Both the position numbers and the translations under genes were made by a program. Shown piece after piece: positions 26,101-34,709 of a stretch of DNA of 38,230 bases. This DNA comes from Saprospiraceae bacterium. GTDB lineage: Bacteria; Bacteroidota; Bacteroidia; Chitinophagales; Saprospiraceae. Each line of letters opens with the position of its first letter. The stretch's first letter is position 1. The stretch covers positions 1 through 38,230 of the forward strand of contig JADLBE010000437.1 of NCBI GenBank assembly GCA_020847915.1, given 5' to 3'. The notes beneath the pieces are model-generated. The model searched no databases. It had not been told where the DNA came from and saw only the letters and a list, made by a program, of their open reading frames with translations.

Positions 26101-26797
26101 TAAAGGTTTCACGGTTCAGTACGACCTGCGTCGTATCAAAAATACGGAACTGCGCCTTGCTTACACCCTTCAGTTCGCTGAAGGCACCGGTTCGGATGCC
26201 CAATCGCAACGTGGTCTGACCACACGCGGTAACATCCGTACGCTGTACCCGCTCAATTTCGACGAGCGCCACAACCTGAATGCAATCCTGGATTACCGTT
26301 TTGCCAGTGGCAAACAGTACAACGGTCCACGCATCAACGGTGTCGACTTCCTGTCGAACTTTGGTGTAAACATCCAGGCTCTGGCCATCTCGGGTCGTCC
26401 GTACACTTCGACCATCCGTCCGCAGCGTTTTGGCGGTGAGGGCAGAACCAGCGCCATCAACGGCAGCCGTCTTCCATGGCGTTTCAACCTCGACCTTCGT
26501 GTGGACAAATCGTTCAATCTTGCTCCGGCCAACAAACGCCCGCTCAACATGAACGTCTATTTCCGTGTTTCTAACCTGCTCGATCGCCGCAACGTTACAG
26601 GCGTGTACACTGCTACAGGTTCACCGACCGACGACGGTTACCTCGCCACGGCAGAAGGTCAATCGGTACTCAGTGGTGTCAGCGCTCAGGGACGCAGCGA
26701 AGAAGCTTACCTGGCTTCCTACTCCTGGATACTGCTGAACCCGAACAACTACACGCTCCCGCGCCGCATGTACATCGGTGCTATGCTTGAATTCTAA
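23165..26797 (+). CDS. TonB-dependent receptor, mirror copy
   Basis: Identical 1210-residue receptor to 11434-15066: signal peptide to residue 20, carboxypeptidase-regulatory-like domain 22-105, plug about 110-220, barrel ending in MLEF. In this orientation the transcript reads receptor, then cargo (starting 22 bases later in an A-rich gap), then PorV-like protein. Confidence 0.92.
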   Translation: MVRSLLLTLAMLLSAGVVMAQTVLQGKVVDDKGEELIGATVKVLKGTELARGTITDYEGNFRVNVDPGTYSVEVSYTGFQPSRTDGVRVLTNQLNFLDVILVEGAILTEVVITQYKVPLIEQDKTQGGQTLTSEQIRNLPTRSVNAIVATTAGVTSVDGGDVNIKGSRANGTNYYIDGIRVYGNQVPPVQDIEQLQVITGGLGAEYGDVTGGVISLITKGPASEYHGAVEVENSYGLDPYGWLLANANLSGPLLKRKGENGSSTTLIGFRLSGQYLGQKDDDPPALPIYRPKASVLQNLEANPLTRLNGNIVNTAEQLTNDSVDVLDYRPNESRQDIDLTGKLDFRLAENIDFSVTGTYKDVQNQITPTQNDLTWSILNSPYNPTVYDTRWRTLARFRHRLGNTDGQQESSNKVSISNASYQLQFGFERANSERNDKRHGDRMFDYGYIGRFDFDYTPIIGVSPSDPNTIVHIDNQEAFTGFQAGYVGANGQVVVPNQTLVNYNAFANPEVYSSYLNQNGRFSGAYDDVWSGMYSNVGQSYNRIDKSESDVMTIMASAGFDLKLGRSGTHNIQFGLLNEQRTQRFWVVSPNALWNLATLQANSHFNGLDTTKVIGQIFVPFLGDSIDQYANAITEQGDNKFYKSIRQELGLGLDEYVNVNSLSPDQLNLGMFSPRELADQQLVNYYGYDHLGNKLDEGVTFNDFFTSVDADGVRNFPVAPLRPVYQAAYLKDRFTFNKMIFSLGLRVERFDLNTRVMKDQFSLYEVMEAKEYFETVPGAGQRPGNVGDDFKVYVNSEQDLSPKAFRDANNTWYFADGTQANDGNVIFGGGVVSPLIRDTVSGDDIFDPRFNPDLSFEDYTPQVNWLPRMAFSFPINENANFFAHYDILVQRPPSNWEVTPLNYLYFYVPGRTTENNANLRPERVVDYEVGFQQRLNQNSALKFSAYYREMRDMIQQRTILYVPTIGRYDTYGNIDFGTVKGFTVQYDLRRIKNTELRLAYTLQFAEGTGSDAQSQRGLTTRGNIRTLYPLNFDERHNLNAILDYRFASGKQYNGPRINGVDFLSNFGVNIQALAISGRPYTSTIRPQRFGGEGRTSAINGSRLPWRFNLDLRVDKSFNLAPANKRPLNMNVYFRVSNLLDRRNVTGVYTATGSPTDDGYLATAEGQSVLSGVSAQGRSEEAYLASYSWILLNPNNYTLPRRMYIGAMLEF

Positions 26798-26819
26798 AAA
26801 AAAATAAAAAACTCAAATC

Positions 26820-29800
26820 ATGCGTACTAAAAGACTTTGGATAGCAGTCGCTTTGGCCATGGTGTCTTGGGGTGCAATTGCACACGAACCAACACACCTG
26901 AGGTCAGGCAACGCACCCAAGCCGGTGACGTACCGCGATGTATGCGCCAACTCCGAATCGCAAATCGATCAGGAGATCAACAACGTACGTGCCCGTTTGC
27001 TGGGTGGCGGCGACTGTTGGTGGGACTTCAACGACGGACGTTACATTGTGCCAAAAGTGGACCCTTCCACCGGACAACGCGAAGTATCATCCATCTTTGC
27101 CGCTTCGGTATGGCTCGGTGGTGTTGACCCCGCGGGTAACCTTAAACTGGCATGTCAGGACTACCGCAACGACGGTCGTAACGACTTCTGGCCTGGCCCG
27201 CTCAACGAACAAGGCATCACCGAAAGGGCCATTTGTTCCAACTGGGACCGCCACTTCCGGGTTACCGGCGAAGAAATCCGCGAACACCTCCGCAACCTTC
27301 AGGAGGGCAACCTCAGCGATGCGGATATTCCCCGCGGTGTTAAAGGTTGGCCAGCACGTGGCAACCCTTTCTTCGTTGACGTTTGGGGCTTCGACCTGCC
27401 CTATACGCCTCAGGGACTTGCCGGCTTTTATGATGCCGACTTTGACGGCGATTATGACCCGCTTAAGGGCGATTATCCTTCCATCGAAATTCGTGGCTGT
27501 CTTCCAGACCGCTACCCCGATGAAATGATTTACTGGACGTACAACGACCAGGGAGGTGGCGCCCCGCACGCCCGTACCAACGGTAACGCCATTCAAATGG
27601 AAGTACAGGTACAGGCTTTTGGTTATGTTACCAGCGATGAGTTGAATGACATGACTTTCCAGCGCTACAAACTCATCAACCGCGCCACCGAACGTATCGA
27701 CTCCACGTTTTTTGCCATGTGGATCGACCCGGACCTTGGTTGTTATGTGGATGACTACATTGGTTGCGATACGGCCAACAGCCTCATGTATGTGTACAAC
27801 CAGGATGCTACCGACGGTCAGCCAGGTTGTAACTGCGACCAGGGTGTCGCTACCTATTGCGACCGCGTACCCATTCTTGGTGTCGACTACTTCCGTGGTC
27901 CGCTCAAACCGGCCTTCATTCCCGACTGGCAGGGTGTACCCCACGATACACTCGTTGAAATCGGTATGTCGTCGTTTACTTATTACAACAACGGCGGCGT
28001 AGGTCCCCCACCTCCGGGCACGGATGACCCTTCGCTTCCGAACGAATACTTCAACTACATCACCGGTTCATGGCGCGACGGTTCGCCCTTCACCGCCGGC
28101 GGTAACGGTAAAGGCGGAACGGTTCCGATCAAATACGCCTTCCCCGATCCTCCGAACGCTGAAGCCGGCTGGTCGATGTGTACGGCCAACCTGCCTTTCG
28201 GCGACCGTCGTACCCTGCAGGCTTCCGGTCCGTTCACGCTCCAGCCAGGTGCAGTAAACGAGCTTATCATCGGTGTGCCCTGGGTTGCTGACATCGACTA
28301 CCCATGCCCCGACATCGAGCAACTGCTCCGTGCCGACAAACTGGCCCAGGGCCTGTTCGACAACTGCTTCGAACTGCTCGACGGTCCGGATGCTCCTACG
28401 GTAGACTGGGTTGAACTCAACCGTCAGCTCGTGGCTGTTCTCAGCAACGACTCGCTGTCGAACAATTTCAACGAAGCATACAATCAAATCGACTTCCTTG
28501 CACCCGACTCGCTGAAAAACAGCCCGGATCCAAGCGTCAGGGAATCGGTTAAATACCGTTTTGAAGGTTACCTGATTTACCAACTGATCAACCCGAACGT
28601 GTCGGCTGCCGATTATGGTGATCCCGAAAAAGCACGCATCGTGTACCAGGTAGACAGCAAAAACGGAGTCGGTAAACTTTACAACTGGACCGAACTTATC
28701 AGCCCGACAACGGGTGATAAAATTTATTTCCCCGAATTGGCCGTTGACGGCGCCGACGCCGGCATTCGTCATACGTTCAGCATCGAGCAGGACCAGTTTG
28801 CAAGCGGCAACAACCGCACACTGATCAACCACAAGAAGTATTACTACTCGGTGGTGGCTTATTCCTACAACAACTACGGCACTTTTGATCCGCTGGAAGT
28901 TCCTGTTGCAGGTCAACAGAAACCATACTTGCCCGGACGTCGCAACATCCAGATCTTTACCGTGATCCCACGTCCGGTAGTAGACCAGGCTTTGCAATCG
29001 GCTTACGGCGACGGTCCGGAGATCACCCGCCTTGAAGGTGTTGGTGCCGGTGGAAATTTCCTTGACATTACCGACGAAACCCGTGTGCGTATGTTCCAGG
29101 CTGATTTCGACAGTACGTTGACCTACAAACCCGGACGTGCACCCATCAACGTTACCATCTTCAATCCTTTTGAAGTCAAAGACGGTTTGTTTGAGCTCGC
29201 TCTGGTGGATGGCAATCTGAACGATACCAAACTAGACGATACAGCCCATTGGGAATTGCGTATTCTGGACAACAACGGCAACGTGACCGAGACCGTTTTC
29301 TCCGAACGTACCATTGCTGAAATCAACGAACAAATCGTAGCCGCTTATGGTTTCTCGATCACGGTGGCTCAAACGGCTGATGTGGGCGACAATGCCAACA
29401 TTGAAATTCAGCCTCCGGCTCAGAAAGGTACTGCAAGCAACGGCGCCATCGGAGCTGAAATCGATTACGAAGACGGCAACCAGCCATGGCTTTTTGGCTT
29501 CCCGGACGAAGATGAGGGTTTGTTCAACTACGTACGTACCAATGCATTGGAAGACGATGAACGTTTTGATCCGGGCGGCGCTTTAAGCAGCCTCGGTGAC
29601 GGCTTCTTCGTGCCTTATGGTCTTGCCAACTGGCGCGTGGCTGCACTGCCCGAAGGCCAAAGGATGATTACGCCGGCATGGACGGAAAAAGGTACGGCCA
29701 ACCAGGGTCAGCTCAACAATTCGGCTGTCGGACCATCCGACAAGGAACGCTACGCCAAACTGGCCTCGATCCCGAACGTCGATATTGTATTCACCAGCGA

Positions 29801-30926
29801 TACCAGCCTTTGGAGCCGTTGCGTGGTTGTTGAAACCGCTTCGTACTATTACACCAGCCCGGCTTCGGAGTTCCCGAAAGATCCAACGCTGGTAACCGAA
29901 AGCCCTGCCGGCCGTCAACGCCTTATGTTCGACGTTCGTTACAGCCCATCGGTGGGTAAGTACGACGCCAACGGCGACGGAAAACCAGATCCCGACGGAA
30001 GTGTGGATGCCAGCGGCAACCCGATTCTGGGTATGGGTTGGTTCCCGGGTTATGCAGTTGAAGTAGAAACCGGCCGCAGGCTGAACATCTTCTTCGGTGA
30101 AAACTCGGTGTACTCCAGCGACGTTGATCCAACATGGACCGGTCGTGATATGCTCTGGAACCCGACCTCGCAAGTAGTCCGCGACTTCAATTTCGCACCG
30201 GAATATTATGACTTTGTTATGGGCGGTCAGCACTGGGTATATGTGACCAATACAGAATACGACCGCTGTGAAACCATTCGTGCACGTTTTACGCCCGATG
30301 GTTACACATCGCAGATCGCTGCTACACGCAAAACACAGCAAGTGGCCCGTATTGCATGGGCAGGTATGCTTCAGTTGAACACCGGATTCGAGATGAAACC
30401 TCTGAACGAGGGCCTTATCCCGACAGAAACCATCGTTAAACTGCGTGTAGACAACCCATACGGAACCTGGCACGACGATAACAACAACAATCCGAATGTA
30501 GCCTTGCGTTACACGGGTCACCCGAAATACCAGTTCCGTATTGATGGCAAAGGTGCACGTTCGTTGGCAAGCAACGAGGTTGCCAATGCGCTCGATTCGA
30601 TCAAAGTTGTTCCGAACCCGTACTACGGTTATTCACAATACGAAACGTCACAGTTCAGCAATGTGGTGAAAATCACCAACCTGCCGGGCCAGTGTACGGT
30701 TACCATTTACTCACTTGACGGTAAGTTTATTCGCCAGTACAAACGCGATGAAACCTACCAGCCGTACAATCAGATATCGCCTGAATTGGAGTGGGACTTG
30801 AGAAACAGCAAGGGCATTCCGGTGGCGTCAGGTGTCTATCTGATCAACATCAATGCTCCTGGCATGGGTGAACGAACCGTGAAATGGTTTGGTATCGCCA
30901 GACAGTTTGACCCATCCGGATTGTAA
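26820..30926 (+). CDS. Large T9SS type A cargo protein, mirror copy
   Basis: Identical 1368-residue protein to 7305-11411: signal peptide 1-21, DADFDGDYDP at 205-214, type A sorting domain from about 1262 with SGVYLI near the end. It ends with a short tail (QFDPSGL) beyond the usual final strand of the sorting domain. Confidence 0.87.
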   Translation: MRTKRLWIAVALAMVSWGAIAHEPTHLRSGNAPKPVTYRDVCANSESQIDQEINNVRARLLGGGDCWWDFNDGRYIVPKVDPSTGQREVSSIFAASVWLGGVDPAGNLKLACQDYRNDGRNDFWPGPLNEQGITERAICSNWDRHFRVTGEEIREHLRNLQEGNLSDADIPRGVKGWPARGNPFFVDVWGFDLPYTPQGLAGFYDADFDGDYDPLKGDYPSIEIRGCLPDRYPDEMIYWTYNDQGGGAPHARTNGNAIQMEVQVQAFGYVTSDELNDMTFQRYKLINRATERIDSTFFAMWIDPDLGCYVDDYIGCDTANSLMYVYNQDATDGQPGCNCDQGVATYCDRVPILGVDYFRGPLKPAFIPDWQGVPHDTLVEIGMSSFTYYNNGGVGPPPPGTDDPSLPNEYFNYITGSWRDGSPFTAGGNGKGGTVPIKYAFPDPPNAEAGWSMCTANLPFGDRRTLQASGPFTLQPGAVNELIIGVPWVADIDYPCPDIEQLLRADKLAQGLFDNCFELLDGPDAPTVDWVELNRQLVAVLSNDSLSNNFNEAYNQIDFLAPDSLKNSPDPSVRESVKYRFEGYLIYQLINPNVSAADYGDPEKARIVYQVDSKNGVGKLYNWTELISPTTGDKIYFPELAVDGADAGIRHTFSIEQDQFASGNNRTLINHKKYYYSVVAYSYNNYGTFDPLEVPVAGQQKPYLPGRRNIQIFTVIPRPVVDQALQSAYGDGPEITRLEGVGAGGNFLDITDETRVRMFQADFDSTLTYKPGRAPINVTIFNPFEVKDGLFELALVDGNLNDTKLDDTAHWELRILDNNGNVTETVFSERTIAEINEQIVAAYGFSITVAQTADVGDNANIEIQPPAQKGTASNGAIGAEIDYEDGNQPWLFGFPDEDEGLFNYVRTNALEDDERFDPGGALSSLGDGFFVPYGLANWRVAALPEGQRMITPAWTEKGTANQGQLNNSAVGPSDKERYAKLASIPNVDIVFTSDTSLWSRCVVVETASYYYTSPASEFPKDPTLVTESPAGRQRLMFDVRYSPSVGKYDANGDGKPDPDGSVDASGNPILGMGWFPGYAVEVETGRRLNIFFGENSVYSSDVDPTWTGRDMLWNPTSQVVRDFNFAPEYYDFVMGGQHWVYVTNTEYDRCETIRARFTPDGYTSQIAATRKTQQVARIAWAGMLQLNTGFEMKPLNEGLIPTETIVKLRVDNPYGTWHDDNNNNPNVALRYTGHPKYQFRIDGKGARSLASNEVANALDSIKVVPNPYYGYSQYETSQFSNVVKITNLPGQCTVTIYSLDGKFIRQYKRDETYQPYNQISPELEWDLRNSKGIPVASGVYLININAPGMGERTVKWFGIARQFDPSGL

Positions 30927-30951
30927 AATAGTTCGTTGATCGTTGTTGTTC

Positions 30952-31037
30952 CTTGCCTGTGGGTAGTTGATCGTAGTTTTTTTGGATTTTGAGTTATCAA
31001 AATTAAAACGAACCACCATCAATTACCCATGGGCAAG
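30952..31037 (+). repeat. Imperfect inverted repeat before the PorV-like gene, mirror copy
   Basis: Arms 30952-30971 and 31018-31037; mirror of 7194-7279. It occupies most of the 164-base gap between cargo and PorV-like gene. Confidence 0.43.
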
Positions 31038-31090
31038 TGCCAACGACAACGGAAACGAACAATGATCATTTCCATCAACCCTTCTTTGAT

Positions 31091-32137
31091 ATGAACTACA
31101 AGTTTACATACCTGTTGCCCTGCTGTCTGCTGCTGGCTTCTGTTGCCTTTGCCGGCAACCCCGATCGCCAGGGTGAGGCTGGTGCGGCACAGCTGCTGAT
31201 CAATCCATGGGCTCGCAGTGCCGGCTTACATTCGATGAATACCGCGAATGTGAGTGGCGCAGACGCCCTGTACCTCAACGTAGCCGGCTTGTCGCGCATC
31301 AACAAAACACAAATCCAAATTGGGCATTCCCGTTATTTGGAAGGTGCCGATGTCAGCATCAATGCGCTGGGTTTTGCTCAAAAAATCGGCAAAGGTGGTG
31401 GCACCATTGGTCTCAGTCTTATGGCTGTTGATATGGGCGAAATTCCACTCACCACCACCGATGTTCCCGAAGGTTCGGGTGCTACGTTCAGCCCCTCGTT
31501 GTTCAACCTCGGCGTATCGTACGCGCACATGTTTGAAAACCGTGTGTCGGTTGGTGTTACGGCTAAATTCGTGAACGAATCAATCTCCAACGCCAGCGCC
31601 AGTGCCATGGCCATCGATGCAGGTGTTCAATACGTTACCGGTGAACAGGACAACTTCAAATTTGGTATTGCCTTGCGCAACGTAGGTTCCAAGATGCAGT
31701 TCAAAGGTGAAGGTCTTGCACAACCACGTCCGAACCCGGGCCAGACGTTTGAATATCCAATCACGTACTACAGCCGTACCGCTGCTTACGAACTGCCATC
31801 GCAGCTCAACATCGGTGCGTCGTACGATTTCATCTTTGCCAAGTCAAACCGTTTGACAGTAGTGGGTAACTTTACTTCGAACGCGTTTTCCCGCGACCAG
31901 GTTGGCGGCGGCGTTGAATTTGCCCTTGGCAAAAACTTCGCGTTCCGTGCAGGCTACAAAGGAGAATTTGACCAAAACGAGATCGAAAAATCGCTCGACA
32001 ACGGCGTAAGCGCCGGTTTCAGTGTTTCGACAGCCTTCAAAAAAGGTTCCGATTCGCGTCTCTCGATCGATTATGCTTTCCGTTCCACCAGCGTATACCG
32101 CGGTATCCACAACATTGGTGTTCGCATCGATCTGTAG
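31091..32137 (+). CDS. PorV/PorQ-family outer-membrane protein, mirror copy
   Basis: Identical 348-residue protein to 6094-7140, with signal peptide to residue 21 and the GADALYLNVAGLSRI signature. The start is ATG at 31091 (not the GTG at 31037). It is followed by the candidate greA promoter and two terminator-like hairpins. Confidence 0.83.
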   Translation: MNYKFTYLLPCCLLLASVAFAGNPDRQGEAGAAQLLINPWARSAGLHSMNTANVSGADALYLNVAGLSRINKTQIQIGHSRYLEGADVSINALGFAQKIGKGGGTIGLSLMAVDMGEIPLTTTDVPEGSGATFSPSLFNLGVSYAHMFENRVSVGVTAKFVNESISNASASAMAIDAGVQYVTGEQDNFKFGIALRNVGSKMQFKGEGLAQPRPNPGQTFEYPITYYSRTAAYELPSQLNIGASYDFIFAKSNRLTVVGNFTSNAFSRDQVGGGVEFALGKNFAFRAGYKGEFDQNEIEKSLDNGVSAGFSVSTAFKKGSDSRLSIDYAFRSTSVYRGIHNIGVRIDL

Positions 32138-32208
32138 AAATTTGATGTGCCCGTAAAGGTCAGTTTCCGGATTGAAAACAATGATTTTCAATTTTGGTAA
32201 AATCTACT

Positions 32209-32216
32209 TACCTTTG
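32209..32216 (+). promoter_or_regulatory. Candidate greA -7 box, mirror copy
   Basis: TACCTTTG; mirror of 6015-6022. It is 18 bases upstream of the first hairpin. Confidence 0.5.
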
Positions 32217-32233
32217 CAGAACTAACCATAGAG

Positions 32234-32278
32234 CAGAAACGTTTCTAACCTAACAGGCTGGAAGCGTTTCTGTTTTTT
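32234..32278 (+). terminator. Hairpin with T-run between PorV-like gene and greA, mirror copy
   Basis: cagaaacg (32234-32241) and cgtttctg (32265-32272), then six T; mirror of 5953-5997. Confidence 0.58.
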
Positions 32279-32293
32279 CTATGCCTGATGCCC

Positions 32294-32319
32294 GGCGCCC
32301 TCCATGGCGCTATTTTTTT
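32294..32319 (+). terminator. Second hairpin with T-run in the greA leader, mirror copy
   Basis: gcgcc (32295-32299) and ggcgc (32306-32310), then seven T; mirror of 5912-5937. Confidence 0.48.
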
Positions 32320-32376
32320 ATTACATTAACATTGGTTGTTGGCCCAACCGTTGTTTAACCTTAATCATTTTTTACC

Positions 32377-32853
32377 ATGTCTAATTACACGTATCTGACG
32401 CAACCCGGCTACGATAAGCTCAAAGCTGAATTGGAAGAACTGAAATCCACTGGTCGTCAGGAAGCAGCCCGAGCCATTGCGGAAGCGCGCTCGCAGGGCG
32501 ATTTGTCGGAAAATGCCGAATACGACGCAGCCAAAGATGCCCAGGGCATGTTGGAACTCAAAATAAACGAGCTCGAAACGGTGCTCTCCAATGCCCGTGT
32601 CATCGATGAAAGTCAACTTGATGACTCTAAAGTGGCCATCCTGTCCAACGTTACCATCAAAAACCTGAAAACGTCCAAAGAGGTAACCTATAAACTGGTT
32701 TCCGAAACCGAAGCCGACGCAAAAGCAATGAAAATTTCTGTCACTTCACCCATTGGACATGGTCTGCTGGGCAAAGAACGCGGCGATAAAGTTGTTGTTC
32801 AAACACCCGGTGGGGTTATCGAATTCCAGGTTGTTGAAATCACCATTGGCTAA
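32377..32853 (+). CDS. greA: Transcription elongation factor GreA, mirror copy
   Basis: Identical 158-residue protein to 5378-5854, with the acidic tip DLSENAEY (D42, E45) and SPIGHGLLGK in the C-terminal domain. Two identical greA genes in one genome would be very unusual, which argues that the arms are one locus read twice. Confidence 0.94.
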   Translation: MSNYTYLTQPGYDKLKAELEELKSTGRQEAARAIAEARSQGDLSENAEYDAAKDAQGMLELKINELETVLSNARVIDESQLDDSKVAILSNVTIKNLKTSKEVTYKLVSETEADAKAMKISVTSPIGHGLLGKERGDKVVVQTPGGVIEFQVVEITIG

Positions 32854-32860
32854 TAACCGC

Positions 32861-33256
32861 ATGGCTACCATTTTTTCCCGCATCGTAAGTGGAGAAATTC
32901 CTTGTTACAAAGTCGCAGAAACCGACCAATACCTGGCATTTCTCGATGTAAGGCCCATGGCCAAAGGCCATACCCTCTGCATTCCCAAACAGGAAATCGA
33001 CTACCTCTTCGATATGGAAGATGAGGGGCTGGCCGGGCTTATGCTTTTTGCCAAAAGGGTAGCGCGTGCACTCAAATCCACGGTACCCTGTAAAAAAGTG
33101 GGTGTTGCCGTGATCGGTCTTGAAGTGCCCCATGCCCACGTTCACCTCATGCCTATGAACCAGGTTTCTGACCTTAGTTTTGGCAAACCTCCATTGGATA
33201 TGGATTCTGACGAACTGAAGGCATTGGCAGACGCCATTGCCGGCAACTTGGACTAG
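32861..33256 (+). CDS. HIT-family protein, mirror copy
   Basis: Identical 131-residue protein to 4975-5370, histidine triad H91/H93/H95. The ATG lies 7 bases after the greA stop codon; the longer frame that begins inside greA is not used. Confidence 0.89.
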   Translation: MATIFSRIVSGEIPCYKVAETDQYLAFLDVRPMAKGHTLCIPKQEIDYLFDMEDEGLAGLMLFAKRVARALKSTVPCKKVGVAVIGLEVPHAHVHLMPMNQVSDLSFGKPPLDMDSDELKALADAIAGNLD

Positions 33257-33284
33257 GGTGTGTCCGTGAATCCAATAAATACCA

Positions 33285-33322
33285 ACATGAGCCATCCCGG
33301 ATTCGGGGTGGCTCATGTTTTT
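33285..33322 (+). terminator. Intrinsic terminator after greA-HIT, mirror copy
   Basis: 14-bp stem (33285-33298 with 33305-33318) and T-run; mirror of 4909-4946. Confidence 0.78.
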
Positions 33323-33356
33323 GGTATGCCCGGGCTTCGTATAGGCACCCTTTTCG

Positions 33357-33364
33357 TACATTTG
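33357..33364 (+). promoter_or_regulatory. -7 box for the glycosidase, mirror copy
   Basis: TACATTTG, 20 bases before the ATG at 33385; mirror of 4867-4874. Confidence 0.48.
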
Positions 33365-33384
33365 AATACCACAATTTGCCCATC

Positions 33385-34419
33385 ATGTACAAACTGCTTT
33401 TCCTGTCTATCCTGCTCGCAGCCTTTTGCAACCGCTCCAAGCCGGCCATCCAAGCCAGCGTACTGCTGCCATCCGGCGAAAAAATGATGGGACTAACCTT
33501 CGTGGCTCCCCCCGAACCGTTTGCCAACAATCCCATGACCGCTGTGAAAGGCGTGGGTGCCGGCTGGATAGCCGTGGTTCCGTATGCCTTTACACGCCCG
33601 GGAAATCCGCATGTACAATACAATGAGGGTGGATGGCAATGGTGGGGTGAACGGCCCGAAGGCGTTGCAGAAAGCATCCGGCTGGCCCATGAAAACGGGT
33701 TGCGGGTAATGCTTAAACCTCAGGTATATGTGCCAGGAAGCTGGACTGGAATGCTTCGTTTCGAGGAACCGGAAGCATGGGCATCGTGGGAACAGGACTA
33801 CAGTACCTACATCCTCACCATGGCCAAACTTGGCGCCGAACATGGCGCCGATCTGTTTTGCATTGGTACGGAATTTCGTACAGCCATATCGGAACGACCG
33901 GCCTACTGGTTGGGACTTATCAAACAAGTACGGGCTGTCTTTCCGGGAAAGTTGGTGTATTCGTCCAATTGGGACGACTGGGAACAAGCGCCGTTTTGGC
34001 CAGAGCTCGACTACATTGGCCTTAGCGGTTACTTTCCGCTTGTGGAAAGTGCTACACCCGATGTAGAAGCCATGAAAAGAGCCTGGGAACCCACACGCGA
34101 ACGTCTAAAAGCTTTCAGCCTGAAACATGGCAAACAGGTGTTGTTTACCGAATATGGCTACCTCAGTGTCGACAGTTGTGGATGGCGCAACTGGGAACTG
34201 GAAAAAAACATTGAACAACGCGGCATCAACGAACAAGCCCAGGCCAACGCCTACGAAGCCCTATTTCAAACTTTTCATGGCGAAAGCTGGTGGGCCGGCG
34301 GTTTTTTATGGAAATGGTTTCCCAACATGCGGGGCCATGAAGGCTATCCCGAACGGGACTACACACCGCAGGGGAAAGCAGGGGAGGAAGTTGTTAAAAA
34401 ATGGTACTCGAAGGGTTGA
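33385..34419 (+). CDS. GH113-like glycoside hydrolase, mirror copy
   Basis: Identical 344-residue protein to 3812-4846: hydrophobic leader with Cys15, TIM barrel with likely catalytic E163 (IGTE) and E256 (FTEYGY). Start ATG at 33385. Confidence 0.79.
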   Translation: MYKLLFLSILLAAFCNRSKPAIQASVLLPSGEKMMGLTFVAPPEPFANNPMTAVKGVGAGWIAVVPYAFTRPGNPHVQYNEGGWQWWGERPEGVAESIRLAHENGLRVMLKPQVYVPGSWTGMLRFEEPEAWASWEQDYSTYILTMAKLGAEHGADLFCIGTEFRTAISERPAYWLGLIKQVRAVFPGKLVYSSNWDDWEQAPFWPELDYIGLSGYFPLVESATPDVEAMKRAWEPTRERLKAFSLKHGKQVLFTEYGYLSVDSCGWRNWELEKNIEQRGINEQAQANAYEALFQTFHGESWWAGGFLWKWFPNMRGHEGYPERDYTPQGKAGEEVVKKWYSKG

Positions 34420-34422
34420 TTT

Positions 34423-34709
34423 GTGGGATTTGATTGACGAAATACGAAATTTGATTTTTGAAATTAGAATTTAAGGGCCCTCACTCCGCCATTTTTGTCT
34501 GAATCAGGATTCTCAGAATTTGAAGATTTTCAGAATTTTAAATTTCAGGATGGGATTTTGAAGGATTTGGGATCATTTCACTTCAAATCCAATAATTCAC
34601 TTAAAAATCCTGATTCAGACAAAAAATGCGCTTGATACCCAGTTCAACGCAGGCCAAAAAAATTCTAATTTCAAAAATCAAATTTCGTATTTCGTCATTC
34701 AAATCCCAC
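34423..34709. repeat. 287-bp imperfect inverted repeat, mirror copy
   Basis: Same element as 3522-3808, again exactly between the two convergent stop codons. Long arms 34423-34472 and 34660-34709. Confidence 0.83.
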